Shown piece after piece: positions 1 to 9,042 of a DNA stretch of 64,000 bases. The notes beneath the pieces are model-generated. The model was not told the DNA's origin. It did not search any database and saw nothing but the letters and a program-made list of their open reading frames with translations. A program made the position numbers and the translations under genes. This DNA comes from Pandoraea pulmonicola (lineage in GTDB: Bacteria > Pseudomonadota > Gammaproteobacteria > Burkholderiales > Burkholderiaceae). Position 1 is the stretch's first letter; every line of letters starts with the position of its first letter. The stretch is from assembly GCF_000815105.2 (NCBI RefSeq), contig NZ_CP010310.2:1116001-1180000 (forward strand), written 5' to 3'.

Positions 1-605
1 TCAAGAAACGCGTCCGCCAGCACAATCGTCAGCGCGGCCAGGAGAAGTGTCAGAACCAGTGAAAAAACCAGATCAGCGAGAGTCGGTAACAGGCTGGAGG
101 ACGGGAGTCGTGCCAAGCTTAGAATTTCAGCGCGATGACTGTGCCAGAATAGACCCATCGCCAAGGCAAAAATTGACAAATATAAGCACGCCTTGACCGC
201 ATCTTTAACGTTTTTCAGATTGAAAATTTTCTTGAAGCCGGATACCGGGTTGATTGCCGAGAAATTCAACCGTATAGCCTCGCTGGCGAAGCGAAAGCGC
301 GACATCAGGAGATTGGGTATCGCCGCCAGAACGATAACCAATAAGATAAAGCCGGAGATTGTGATGGCGAACAACTCCACGAAACGCTTCGTGTAATCGT
401 CCAGAGGGATAACAAAACCATTCTCGGCGGCGAGGAACATGGTGTGAAACACTCCCGCTACGGAAATGCCGAAACGGATAAAGCACGCGCCGCCGAGCAG
501 CATGATGAGTGTCACGAGATCCTGGCTACGCCAGGATTTTCCGCGCTTGCTTTCATCCTGCTTTTTTTTCTCGGATGGTTTTTCTGTCTTGGCGCTTGAA
601 CTCAC
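1..605 (-). CDS. sctU: SctU, T3SS export gate switch protein (partial, C-terminus outside window)
   Basis: Inner-membrane export-apparatus protein of the YscU/SpaS/FlhB family, which switches substrate specificity after autocleavage. The 201 residues visible show a charged N-terminus, hydrophobic segments at about 29-50, 80-100, 137-155 and 176-200, and the family's conserved cytoplasmic loop with NPVSGFKKIF at about 119-128. The NPTH cleavage site would lie beyond position 1. The GTG start at 605-603 overlaps the sctT stop in a GTGA arrangement, like the other couplings of this operon. The gene runs off the left edge, so its intactness cannot be judged. It is the last inv/spa-type gene seen here. 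Confidence 0.93.
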   Translation of the reverse strand, partial: MSSSAKTEKPSEKKKQDESKRGKSWRSQDLVTLIMLLGGACFIRFGISVAGVFHTMFLAAENGFVIPLDDYTKRFVELFAITISGFILLVIVLAAIPNLLMSRFRFASEAIRLNFSAINPVSGFKKIFNLKNVKDAVKACLYLSIFALAMGLFWHSHRAEILSLARLPSSSLLPTLADLVFSLVLTLLLAALTIVLADAFL

Positions 606-1384
606 AGGTCCCCCTGGAACAACGTGGGCAGCGACCAGTTGTCGAACCGGTTGTACAGGAACCTGGGCGCTTCACCACTGAAGTACAGCAACAGGATCAG
701 GCAAGCGACCAGACTTTTGAGCGTCATTGCGACTGAAAAGGGATTCAGTTGCGGGGCGAAGCGAGACAGTACGCCCAGGGAAATCTCGACGAGCAACATC
801 GCCGCCAGAGCGGGCATGGCCGCCGCGATGCCGGCGAGCAGTGCTTGTCCGAGCAACCTTGCCGTGCCGTACAGTGTGTTGGCATCGAATGTCAGCGCAC
901 TTTCTATGGGGATCTGCCGGTAGCTTGCCGCCAGCGTCTCGAGGAGATGTAGCAGGCCCCCGCCAAGTGCGAATGTCACCGTCCAGAGAAAGCCCATGAG
1001 CGTGGCCAATATTGACGCCTCGACGCCAGCCGCCGGATCGATCGCTTTCGCAATGGTCGCGCCGCGCTGGTTGTCCAGTATTTCTCCGCATGTCAATGCG
1101 GCAAAGTAAGGGGCGCCGAACATGAAGCCGAGAACGAGCCCTATGGTCGCCTCTTTGAGCACGGTGGACAGCAGGGGAATATCCGATAACGTTTGCGCTG
1201 TTGGCGCGAGAACCGGAAGCAGCGAGAGGGAGATCAGCGCTATCATCGCGCTGCGCAAGAGACCCGGCGCCAGTGCCTTTTCTCCGAATAGCGGGACGAA
1301 CAACAGGGCGGGACCGATGCGTGCCAGCCCGAGAGCTACACACAGTACGGATTGCTCAAGGTGAGGTGACATCGTTTCCACCAT
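602..1384 (-). CDS. sctT: SctT, T3SS export apparatus protein
   Basis: Integral membrane export-gate component of the SpaR/YscT/FliR family. At 260 residues it has the usual length (SpaR about 263) and is almost wholly hydrophobic. The N-terminal ARIGPALLFVPLFGEKAL stretch is characteristic of the family. It starts 3 nt after the sctS stop; an in-frame second ATG four codons in is an alternative start. It lies between sctS and sctU as in SPI-1 and Bsa loci, and works with SctR and SctS to form the helical export gate in the inner membrane. Confidence 0.95.
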   Translation of the reverse strand: MVETMSPHLEQSVLCVALGLARIGPALLFVPLFGEKALAPGLLRSAMIALISLSLLPVLAPTAQTLSDIPLLSTVLKEATIGLVLGFMFGAPYFAALTCGEILDNQRGATIAKAIDPAAGVEASILATLMGFLWTVTFALGGGLLHLLETLAASYRQIPIESALTFDANTLYGTARLLGQALLAGIAAAMPALAAMLLVEISLGVLSRFAPQLNPFSVAMTLKSLVACLILLLYFSGEAPRFLYNRFDNWSLPTLFQGDL

Positions 1385-1387
1385 GCT

Positions 1388-1642
1388 TCACCGGAGCGCC
1401 ATCCGAAGGATATCGTCGCCAAAATTGAGAATGCGCGCGCCAAGCCAACCTGAAATCAGATACAGGCAAAGACACACCGAAAGCAGCTTGATGCCAAATG
1501 GGAGGCTTTGCTCTTGCAAATGAGTGACGGCCTGCACCAGTGCAACGCTGAGACCGACCAGCGTGGCGACGGCAATTGGGATAGCCGACAGGGCGACGAT
1601 CAGGAATAGCGCCCTGTCCGCGGCATGTAGTAAATCGCTCAT
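1388..1642 (-). CDS. sctS: SctS, T3SS export apparatus protein
   Basis: Small export-gate protein of the SpaQ/YscS/FliQ family, 84 residues with two hydrophobic hairpin segments, at about 13-37 and 50-75. The reading frame is open further upstream, but the ATG at 1642-1640 (MSDLLHAADRAL) gives the family's normal length and falls 8 nt after the sctR stop; the longer form would run into sctR. Together with SctR and SctT it forms the core of the export channel. Confidence 0.94.
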   Translation of the reverse strand: MSDLLHAADRALFLIVALSAIPIAVATLVGLSVALVQAVTHLQEQSLPFGIKLLSVCLCLYLISGWLGARILNFGDDILRMALR

Positions 1643-1650
1643 GAGTTTCG

Positions 1651-2346
1651 TTACTTCGCCAGGTCGATATACTGAAGAACCAGACCCTTGACCAGTTTTT
1701 CCCATCCGTCCAGAAGAACGAACAAAATCAACTTGATGGGGAGTGCTATCGTGACCGGACTCATCATCATCATGCCCAACGCCAGCAATATGTTCGATAT
1801 GAGCATGTCGACGACCAGGAACGGCAAATAGATGTAGAAGCCGATCTTGAACGCACTTTTCAATTCGCTAAGGGCGTAGGCGGGGAGCAGAACGAGAAGC
1901 GGGGCCTGCTCGACGTAGTCGCTTTCCACGTCACGATGGGGGCGGGGGGATTCGACACCGGGCGGATGCTCCCGCAATTGTGCGTCCTGCAGCTCGCCAA
2001 AAAACTCAACCAGTTCCGGTTCGGCATACTTTGCCAGGTACTGACGGTATGCGCCCAGGCCATCATCGAGAAACGCGTGCATTGACGCCTGATTGGATAA
2101 ATCGACGTTATGTTCGCTGTAGTACTGCTGCACCTGGTTGAATATCGGCATCATGACGAAAGCCGTCATGATGAGCGCGAGTCCATTCAGCGTAAGGTTG
2201 GACGGGACTTGCTGCAAGCCGATAGCGTTTCGCAGGAGCGAAAACACAATGGAAAACTTGATAAAGCAACTTCCTACCGCCAGAACAAACGGGAGGAGCG
2301 TGGCAAACGCAAGTGTTGCGATGAGGATGATGGGATTCTGCGTCAT
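1651..2346 (-). CDS. sctR: SctR, T3SS export apparatus protein
   Basis: Export-gate protein of the SpaP/YscR/FliP family, 231 residues. The N-terminal hydrophobic region ends in the family signature FIKFSIVFSLLRNAIGLQQV at about 28-47, and the C-terminal part has two more membrane segments. The ATG overlaps the sctQ stop as ATGA, which points to translational coupling. Five SctR subunits normally form the base of the gate with SctS and SctT. Length and order match SPI-1 spaP and bsaW. Confidence 0.96.
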   Translation of the reverse strand: MTQNPIILIATLAFATLLPFVLAVGSCFIKFSIVFSLLRNAIGLQQVPSNLTLNGLALIMTAFVMMPIFNQVQQYYSEHNVDLSNQASMHAFLDDGLGAYRQYLAKYAEPELVEFFGELQDAQLREHPPGVESPRPHRDVESDYVEQAPLLVLLPAYALSELKSAFKIGFYIYLPFLVVDMLISNILLALGMMMMSPVTIALPIKLILFVLLDGWEKLVKGLVLQYIDLAK

Positions 2347-3263
2347 GATCCCGAGTCGCTGGATTCGTTCGTGGTTTTCATGATTTCGACGCCGAACGAC
2401 TCCCCGATGCGAACCAATTCCCCCTGAGCGAGCCGGGCACCTCCCGCGATCACGTCGACCTGGGGAGAGAGAAGTTCCAGCGAGATAGTCATGCCAGGCT
2501 GCATTGCCGCAATGTCCGCCACGCGCATCGTGCGTTTGCGGAGCATGAAGGAAACCGTAATCGGCAAATCCTCCAGGGCAGGGCTTGCCATCGTTTCGAC
2601 TTCGCCTTCGTTGTCGTGGTGGTCAGTGTCGCCACCGTTGTTGTCGAGTTCGTTGAGCATCAAGGACTCTCCGTCAAGATGAAATGAAAATAGTGAGATT
2701 TCGCCCGAGCGCAGTACCCCACCGCTTGGAGGAAGTCGCAATAGGTCACCACGCGAGAGACCGGAAACCGATGACGCAGGCAGCGTCACCGTTCCCAGAA
2801 CCCATTGCACGTCGACCGGAAGGGCCGAAGGTAAAGACAGCGGGGCATGAAGCAACTTGGGCAGTGTTTCCAGGTACAGCTCGAATGGCCCGCCTTGAAA
2901 GAGTACTTTTGGCGTGGAGAAATCGTCTTCTCGCGCGAAACCGGAAACGCCCCGCCACAGAAATGCTTCTGACAGGGACGGCAGACCTTGTTCGGAAAAC
3001 GCATCGATAACAAGCTGTTCGACAATGTCACGATCGATATGCTCGGCAGGAATCGACGCGTCTCCCAGCCAGAAATCAATGAGTTGCTGTAGCGGGGCAA
3101 ACGCGCGATAGACTTGATTGCCGCACTCGCCTTCCAGCGAGACATAGTCGGTACCCGCGGCGAGTCGCGCTGCGGTTGTGCCTGCCAAGCGAGACGCCAG
3201 AATCGAATTTCGCATCTCGCTCGTGGCGAGATCGAGCTGACGCAGTTTCAGATCCCGATTCAT
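2343..3263 (-). CDS. sctQ: SctQ, cytoplasmic sorting-platform (C-ring) protein
   Basis: SpaO/YscQ/FliN-type protein of 306 residues, close to SpaO (303). The C-terminus (about 215-300) carries the SPOA/FliN-like fold, with GMTISLELLSPQVDVIAG and LAQGELVRIGESFGVEI. An Asp/Asn/His-rich linker (residues 205-220) separates it from the N-terminal domain. ATGA overlaps couple it to sctP upstream and sctR downstream. Related proteins often also make a short C-terminal product from an internal start; no such start could be chosen with confidence here. Confidence 0.92.
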   Translation of the reverse strand: MNRDLKLRQLDLATSEMRNSILASRLAGTTAARLAAGTDYVSLEGECGNQVYRAFAPLQQLIDFWLGDASIPAEHIDRDIVEQLVIDAFSEQGLPSLSEAFLWRGVSGFAREDDFSTPKVLFQGGPFELYLETLPKLLHAPLSLPSALPVDVQWVLGTVTLPASSVSGLSRGDLLRLPPSGGVLRSGEISLFSFHLDGESLMLNELDNNGGDTDHHDNEGEVETMASPALEDLPITVSFMLRKRTMRVADIAAMQPGMTISLELLSPQVDVIAGGARLAQGELVRIGESFGVEIMKTTNESSDSGS

Positions 3264-4465
3264 TGCTCTCCCTCTTCGACCGGTACCTGTGGTTTTCCGT
3301 GTCGCTCGCGTTCCTCTTCGTTCGGGGAAACGACGGGAGCGGATGGGGAGGCGAGCATAATTGGCAGTGCAGAGGACTTTCTCGCCGCGTCTGCCGATTT
3401 CTTGTCCATGCCGGCGCGGAGGGCTTTGTGCACACGTGAATCCGAAGGCGTAGCCAGGATGGGCCGTCCAAGTTGCGATCCATCGAGATTGAGCTTCACC
3501 GAGGCGCTAGCCCCCCAGGAGGTAAAGCGATAGGTGATCTCGTAGGTTTCGCTGCGATTTGCCGATTCGCTGGGCGCGGTTTCCTCCGCGGCTTGCGAAG
3601 AATTTCTGACCTGGTGCCGCACCATGCGACTCTGCGGGCGCTGCTCCGGCACGTCGTGCTTTGAAGGCAGCGACGGGGGGGCAAACGACGGCATGGGCGC
3701 TCGGGGCGTGACAACAGGCGCGCGCACTTTTTCATCGTCCGAGCGTCCGTTATCCGCAGCTTCTCCCCGATTGCCGCCGTGATGGTGTGGTCCTTGGTCG
3801 CCATCGCGCGCTATCTCGGGCAGTTGTCCATCGCGCACGGCAGGGACTTCAGGCTGAGGCTCGGCGTCGGCGATCTGGGATGCGCGCCCGAGCGGTCGCC
3901 GAACAGTGGTTTGACCCAGTGAGCGGACGCGCGCAGGCTTGGCGCCCCCGTGGGACGTCTTTTCCTGGAAGCGTTCGTGCCGCGAAGACTCGCTGCTCTT
4001 TGACGATGCGACTTCGACCCGCGAACCCGGCTTGAACCCGCCAGGAACCTGTTGAGACGAGTTGGTGTTCGAGCCGTCAAAGGCTGAGGGCGTCATCCGG
4101 GGAGCAGCCGTATCATCATTGGGTGGGGCACCTGCTGTGCCGCCGGGCGCAACTTCGACGCGAGGCTCCGACACTGTTCGGTGAAGAACGACGTCGACGG
4201 ACATCGGTAGTGCGTCAGGCACTTTCCAATCGTCATCGTCGTCGTCCTTATCGAGGGGAATGGGGGATCCCGCATAGAACCGAAAAACGAACTCACCGGT
4301 ACCGGCGTCGGTGTCAGCCGGCGATAATTGTGCGAGATCACGGAGCGAGCCCTCGGATAACTGTGCCGCTGCCGCCTGCACACGTTCGGTGAGCGACGGC
4401 GCCGAAGCTGCGTCCCCAAGGATGGAGTCGCTGCACTCCGGAGAGCCGGCCTTCTCAAACTTCAT
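3260..4465 (-). CDS. sctP: SctP, needle-length / substrate-switch regulator (InvJ/SpaN-like)
   Basis: Protein of 401 residues in the place of invJ/spaN. The first 300 residues are low-complexity, rich in Pro, Ser and charged residues, as is normal for this fast-evolving family. The last 100 residues include SWGASASVKLNLDGSQLG, resembling the conserved SpaN/EivJ C-terminal domain that contacts SctU. The ATG at 4465-4463 overlaps the sctO stop as ATGA; an upstream ATG at 4534 would lie inside sctO and is rejected. The assignment rests on position and composition more than on conserved residues. Confidence 0.85.
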   Translation of the reverse strand: MKFEKAGSPECSDSILGDAASAPSLTERVQAAAAQLSEGSLRDLAQLSPADTDAGTGEFVFRFYAGSPIPLDKDDDDDDWKVPDALPMSVDVVLHRTVSEPRVEVAPGGTAGAPPNDDTAAPRMTPSAFDGSNTNSSQQVPGGFKPGSRVEVASSKSSESSRHERFQEKTSHGGAKPARVRSLGQTTVRRPLGRASQIADAEPQPEVPAVRDGQLPEIARDGDQGPHHHGGNRGEAADNGRSDDEKVRAPVVTPRAPMPSFAPPSLPSKHDVPEQRPQSRMVRHQVRNSSQAAEETAPSESANRSETYEITYRFTSWGASASVKLNLDGSQLGRPILATPSDSRVHKALRAGMDKKSADAARKSSALPIMLASPSAPVVSPNEEERERHGKPQVPVEEGEQ

Positions 4466-4923
4466 ACTGGGATACCTCCGGTACCATCGATTTCTTCTTG
4501 AAGATGCATATGTATTTTTTCCTCTCTTTGCCAAAGGCGGGAGACGTGTTCCAACTTGTCGCGGTCGCGCCGGGCGGCCGCGACCGCGGCTTGAGCGAGC
4601 GACGCTTCTTTCGCCGCAATTTCTATGTTCGAGTCCAGCTGGACCCGTGCGAGCGAAAGGTCGACGCGCTGAATCTCCAGCATGCTGGCACGGCGTCTAA
4701 GCGAAAATAAGCCTTCTCTGTCCGTTATTCCGCGGTGTTTTTCAAATAGCGATTCCCTTTCACGGTCCAACTGGGCAATATCGCGTTCAGTGTCTTCCAG
4801 GCGTTGTTTCAACGCTTGAACATTGGACCGGGCGAGATTCAACTCGTTAAGTGCGCTACGTATGCGTATTTGACCGAGTCCGTGTAGACCCTTCAGTTGG
4901 GTATGCTTATCGCGTGAGTACAT
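4462..4923 (-). CDS. sctO: SctO, T3SS stalk protein (InvI/SpaM-like)
   Basis: A 153-residue, highly charged, almost wholly alpha-helical protein with heptad-like Leu/Arg/Glu spacing from about 20 to 135, as expected for the coiled-coil stalk that links the ATPase SctN to the export gate (SpaM/YscO/FliJ family). Its start overlaps the sctN end by 17 nt and its stop overlaps the sctP ATG. Identification comes from coiled-coil character, length and order; the primary sequence of this family is poorly conserved. Confidence 0.88.
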   Translation of the reverse strand: MYSRDKHTQLKGLHGLGQIRIRSALNELNLARSNVQALKQRLEDTERDIAQLDRERESLFEKHRGITDREGLFSLRRRASMLEIQRVDLSLARVQLDSNIEIAAKEASLAQAAVAAARRDRDKLEHVSRLWQREEKIHMHLQEEIDGTGGIPV

Positions 4924-6214
4924 GCAAGCCCTCTATCGTGCTGTCGAAAGCGGCATAGTCGTCGATGTCCTGCCTTAACCATGCGTCGATACCCGGTCTT
5001 GCCTCCAATAGGGCATCGACCTCCGAATCTTTCCCTGGTTGGTACTCGCCAAGATCGAGCGCCAGCTGAAGATCCGATAGTTTGGCCAATTTTCCGCGTA
5101 ACTCCGAAGCCGCTGAGCGATGCTGAAGTTCGACAATCTGAGCCATTACACGGCTTGTGCTTTTCAGCGCGTCGATCGCGGGGAAATGGCCTCGCTCGGC
5201 CAGCTTGCGAGAGAGATAGATGTGTCCGTCAAGAATCGAGCGGACTTCCTCGCCAATGGGATCCCCCAGGTCTTCGTCCTCCAGCAATACGGTATAGAAC
5301 GCCGTAATCGACCCGTGATCGAGCACGCCAGGCCGCTCAAGCAGGGCAGGAAGCGCATCGAAGACCGATGCGGGAAAACCCCGTCGGGCGGGTGGTTCGC
5401 CCGCGGACAACGCGATGTCCCGCAACGCGCGCGCGTAGCGAGTGATCGAGTCGACGATCAGCAGTACGTTGAGGCCGCTGTCGCGATAGCGCTCGGCGAT
5501 CGCCGTAGCCAAATGCGCGGCGTTTCGCCGCTCCGCGGGAGGACGGTCCGAGGTGCTGCACACGAGAATCGTCTGATCTCTCTTGTCCTGCGGGATCCCG
5601 TGCGCGATGAATTCACTGGCTTCACGACCGCGCTCGCCGACCAGGCCGACGACATAAACGTCGGCCTTTGCATGGGCGATCAGCATTGACATCAACGTCG
5701 TTTTCCCGCCGCCCGCGCCGGCAAAAATCCCCACGCGTTGTCCGACGCCGCACGTGAGAAGTCCGTCGATGGCGCGCACGCCGGTTTCAAAGACTTGGCT
5801 GACACTGCGGCGGCGTGCCAGCGCGGGAGGCGTTGCATCGAGATTCAGCGTACTGGACTGCCCCAACCGATGGCGCGGCGGCGCCAGTCTTGCGATAACG
5901 CGTCCCTCGCTGTCGATTGCGGTACCCAGCGCGTCGTCATCCAACTGTGGACTTGCCCCCCGCCCCGACGGGACGATCCAGGCGTCGCGAGGAATACCCT
6001 GGGTATTTCCCAGGATGCTCAGGATGGCGTCCTGGTGGCTGAATCCAATGGTCTGCGCCTGACAAAGTCGTGTTTCGGGATGATGCGGATCCAGCACGAC
6101 ATCGCATCGCTCGCCGATAAACGTTCGACGCAGCGGGGCGTGAATGACTGAACCATGGAGTTTGGACAATTGGGCGCTATGACGTATCCATGATGAGCAG
6201 AGATGCCGACTCAT
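4907..6214 (-). CDS. sctN: SctN, T3SS ATPase
   Basis: F1-beta-like ATPase of the InvC/SpaL/YscN family, 435 residues. The P-loop GAGGGKTT is at about 166-173. A Walker B strand (LNVLLIVDSITRYARA) and the family stretch LPALLERPG follow. It strips chaperones from substrates at the cytoplasmic face. The frame is open to 6418, but the ATG at 6214-6212 (MSRHLCSSW) overlaps the preceding stop as ATGA and gives the standard InvC length (431), so the longer form is rejected. Confidence 0.96.
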   Translation of the reverse strand: MSRHLCSSWIRHSAQLSKLHGSVIHAPLRRTFIGERCDVVLDPHHPETRLCQAQTIGFSHQDAILSILGNTQGIPRDAWIVPSGRGASPQLDDDALGTAIDSEGRVIARLAPPRHRLGQSSTLNLDATPPALARRRSVSQVFETGVRAIDGLLTCGVGQRVGIFAGAGGGKTTLMSMLIAHAKADVYVVGLVGERGREASEFIAHGIPQDKRDQTILVCSTSDRPPAERRNAAHLATAIAERYRDSGLNVLLIVDSITRYARALRDIALSAGEPPARRGFPASVFDALPALLERPGVLDHGSITAFYTVLLEDEDLGDPIGEEVRSILDGHIYLSRKLAERGHFPAIDALKSTSRVMAQIVELQHRSAASELRGKLAKLSDLQLALDLGEYQPGKDSEVDALLEARPGIDAWLRQDIDDYAAFDSTIEGLHVLTR

Positions 6215-6615
6215 GCGCGGATCGCCTCGCACAGAAGCCGGGTTCGCTCGTAGAATCCATCGATCGACTGGGAGAATCCCTCGCCATCTTTCAGGTACTG
6301 GTCTGCGATGACCGCCGTCAAGTGAAGGTCTCCGCCGTCTTCCAGCAAGGAAATCGTATGATGGCGCGCCCACGGTGCTTTCGGCGCCACGGTGTCGAGA
6401 ATCAGCGTGGTTGGGCAATCCCGAAGACTTGCCATGTACTCGGAGAGGCAGCAGGAAAGCACAACCGCGTCGTCAACGGCTTCGATGCGAATTGTCGGTA
6501 CCTCCACGAAGTTGAGCTCTACCGCGGCATGCGGGTCGAGCTCTTCGTCCAGCTTTTCCATACAGCCGGCATGGGCGAGTGCTTCTTTGACGAGCGAGAT
6601 AAGGTCGATGTTCAT
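6211..6615 (-). CDS. InvB-like type III secretion chaperone
   Basis: Small acidic protein of 134 residues between sctV and sctN, the exact place and size of invB (135 residues) in SPI-1 and bsaR in Burkholderia. InvB-type chaperones bind the N-terminus of effectors and deliver them to the ATPase. The composition (acidic, with alternating strand segments such as VELNFVEVPTIRIEAV) fits the class IB fold. The ATG at 6615 (MNIDLISLVKEALAHAG) starts 10 nt after sctV stops; the frame open further upstream overlaps sctV. Its cargo is unknown. Confidence 0.86.
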   Translation of the reverse strand: MNIDLISLVKEALAHAGCMEKLDEELDPHAAVELNFVEVPTIRIEAVDDAVVLSCCLSEYMASLRDCPTTLILDTVAPKAPWARHHTISLLEDGGDLHLTAVIADQYLKDGEGFSQSIDGFYERTRLLCEAIRA

Positions 6616-6625
6616 TGTGTTGCCT

Positions 6626-8710
6626 CTATATGGTGTGGATGAGGTTGATACGCGATTGATCGGTGATCTCCGCGTAGGAAAGTACGTCGAGCTGCGGGTA
6701 TCGCGGTTCGATGACGCGCTTGACAAAACGCCGGGTATCGGCCGACGTCAGGAGCACGATGTCGTCAAACGAAAGGTAGATTCCCTTCAGACGTGCAGCG
6801 ATTTGATCGAGAAGAGATTGTGCGTCTTCCGGTGGCAGATTGACGAATGCGCCATTGGCGGTTTGCTGTACCGAGCGACGCACCCGCTCCTCATGTTCCG
6901 AAGAGAGAACCAGCACATTCAAGCGACGACCTCGACTGAACTTGTCGGTGATGTATCGTCCCAGCGTGCTGCGCACGTGCTCGCATAGCATGATGTTGTC
7001 TCTCTCCTTCGGCGCCCACTGCGCAATTGCCTCGAGGATTCCCTTGAGATTCCTGATGGAGATTCGCTCGAGCACGAGCCGCTGCAGCACATTCGCAATA
7101 CGCTGTACGGGGGCATTGCGAAGGCATTCCTTGACCAGTTCGGGATACTTGCCTTCCAACTGATCCAGCAGGTTCTTGGCTTCCTGAATGCCGAAAATTT
7201 CTCCAATATGGCGAGCGACGACAACGGAGAAGCACTCGACCAGCTCTTCGGCATCGGAGCGGGTATAAAAGGACGGCACTTCCTTTTGGCGTTCGCGCTC
7301 GGCAGCCTCCTCCGCGATCCAGTACGACGCGTCTTTTCCATCGGAGAGATCGATGAGCTCGGTGCCGCACGCGAGCAGCACGTCCGCGCCGTCCGTGACC
7401 TTGTGCTTTCCGAAGCTCAAGCGGATTTCGCCGGCGGCAATTTCATTGACAAGAATCAGGGCGCTATGCGGTGCAAGCGCTGAGCTTTCTCTAATCTCGA
7501 CCTCGGGGATCTTGACGCCGAACTGCGTGAACACTTCGTGCTCGAGTTTCACGGCAAGATTGATACGCGAAGCCCATGCTTTCTGGCCGACCGGCAGAAG
7601 AAGGGCCAGCGCAACTGCCTCGGGCATGACGTCTCCAACCCCCTTTTGCTTGTCTTCGCCGGCGCTTGCTCCTTTCGTTCGTGACTCGGTGGCGCCCGAA
7701 CCGGCCGAATCGGATTCGTCGGCGGACGCCGAGCCCGCGGTACTCAGCGCCCTGCGCAACCCGCCTTTTCGCGCCACGAAAATGCCGGCGAGGCCTGCCG
7801 CGATAAGCACGAATATCGCCAACGGAAATCCGGGAAGAAAGCCTGCGCCCAGGGAGAGTGCCGCCGCGGTCAGCAACACTTCGTTCTTCGCACCGAGTTG
7901 CTTCAGCATCGTGGTGCCCAGATTTTCGTCGTCGGCGTTAACGCGCGTGACGATAAAACCGGTGGCGATGGAAATGAGCAGCGCCGGGATCTGGGCAACC
8001 AGGCCGTCACCGACGGTCAATAGGGTATAGGTCTCCAGCGCCTGGCTGAAGCTGTCGCCATTGCGCATCACGCCGACTGCAATGCCACCCAGAAAATTCA
8101 CGAAGATGATCAGAATGCCGGCCAATGCGTCGCCCTTGACGAACTTGACCGCGCCATCGAGCGAACCATAGAGCTGACTCTCCTTCTCCAGGAGACGTCG
8201 CTGATTTCTCGCCTGTTCCCCATTGATGACGTTGGCCTTCAGGTCGGCATCGATGCTCATTTGTTTGCCGGGCAAGCCGTCGAGCGAAAAACGTGCACAT
8301 ACTTCGGCAACACGCTCGGACCCTTTCGTAATGACCATGAACTGCACGAGCGTCACAATGGCGAAGATCGTCATACCGATGACGAGATCGCCAGCGATAA
8401 CGAAATTGCCGAAGCTCGCCACAATGGCACCCGCGTCGCCTTCGAGGAGAATCATGCGACTGGTCGTGATCGACAGCGCGAGCCGGAACACGGTTGTCAC
8501 GAGCAGCAACGCGGGAAACGATGAAAACGAGACAATCGACTGAATGTGAAAGGAGCCGACGAAGATCAGCGCGGCGGTGACCATGTTGACGGCGATCAGC
8601 GCGTCGATGAGCCACGTGGGCAGCGGGATGATCAGCATCGAGATGATGGCTGTCATCAAGACCAACACAAGCAGCTCAGGACGCATCAAGCGTGTAGCAA
8701 TCAGGTTCAT
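6626..8710 (-). CDS. sctV: SctV, T3SS major export gate protein
   Basis: InvA/YscV/FlhA family member of 694 residues (InvA 685). The N-terminal half has about eight hydrophobic segments and includes the conserved FHIPEP-region stretch RVAEVCARFSLDGLPGKQMS. A charged linker near 340-370 leads to the cytoplasmic domain that forms the nonameric export ring. The ATG at 8710 (MNLIATRLMRPELL) is chosen because upstream codons in frame look non-coding and overlap the preceding gene. It sits between the InvB-like gene and a small unknown gene. Confidence 0.96.
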   Translation of the reverse strand: MNLIATRLMRPELLVLVLMTAIISMLIIPLPTWLIDALIAVNMVTAALIFVGSFHIQSIVSFSSFPALLLVTTVFRLALSITTSRMILLEGDAGAIVASFGNFVIAGDLVIGMTIFAIVTLVQFMVITKGSERVAEVCARFSLDGLPGKQMSIDADLKANVINGEQARNQRRLLEKESQLYGSLDGAVKFVKGDALAGILIIFVNFLGGIAVGVMRNGDSFSQALETYTLLTVGDGLVAQIPALLISIATGFIVTRVNADDENLGTTMLKQLGAKNEVLLTAAALSLGAGFLPGFPLAIFVLIAAGLAGIFVARKGGLRRALSTAGSASADESDSAGSGATESRTKGASAGEDKQKGVGDVMPEAVALALLLPVGQKAWASRINLAVKLEHEVFTQFGVKIPEVEIRESSALAPHSALILVNEIAAGEIRLSFGKHKVTDGADVLLACGTELIDLSDGKDASYWIAEEAAERERQKEVPSFYTRSDAEELVECFSVVVARHIGEIFGIQEAKNLLDQLEGKYPELVKECLRNAPVQRIANVLQRLVLERISIRNLKGILEAIAQWAPKERDNIMLCEHVRSTLGRYITDKFSRGRRLNVLVLSSEHEERVRRSVQQTANGAFVNLPPEDAQSLLDQIAARLKGIYLSFDDIVLLTSADTRRFVKRVIEPRYPQLDVLSYAEITDQSRINLIHTI

Positions 8711-8736
8711 AAGGAACGGGTTAAAGCAGGGCTTCC

Positions 8737-9042
8737 TTAAAAATCGGCGGCAGCCAGGGCCGCGAGCCAGTCGGCATCGACCGGGCGACGGCGCCAGGCG
8801 CACAGATAGCGCGAGTCGCCAAAGGAGAGGATCTGGCAATCGGACAGGTGCGTTGTCAGATGCATCTGCGCTGCGAACGACGTGAGGTCGTCGATCGTCG
8901 AAGGAATTTCGCGCATGGCAATCAACACGTCGGCGCGGCGCTCCAGAAGCAACGTCGTCGGGCCGCTGCACGCGCTGATGTACTCCCCTTCCTGCATCGC
9001 CAGGGCGTGCTCCAGCACGGCGTACCAGGCTTCGTCAGACAT
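8737..9042 (-). CDS. Small T3SS-operon protein of unknown function (between sctW and sctV)
   Basis: Not recognised. A 101-residue protein (MSDEAWYAVLEHALAMQEGE...) whose ATG at 9042 overlaps the end of sctW by 8 nt and whose stop precedes sctV by 26 nt, so it is built into the operon. SPI-1 has no gene here (invE is followed by invA). The sequence mixes helices and strands (TTLLLERRADVLIAMREIPS), is slightly acidic and has no membrane segment or signal peptide. Size and context suggest a chaperone- or co-chaperone-like protein, perhaps for SctW; this is inference only. An upstream ATG at 9096 is a possible but less likely start. Confidence 0.7.
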   Translation of the reverse strand: MSDEAWYAVLEHALAMQEGEYISACSGPTTLLLERRADVLIAMREIPSTIDDLTSFAAQMHLTTHLSDCQILSFGDSRYLCAWRRRPVDADWLAALAAADF

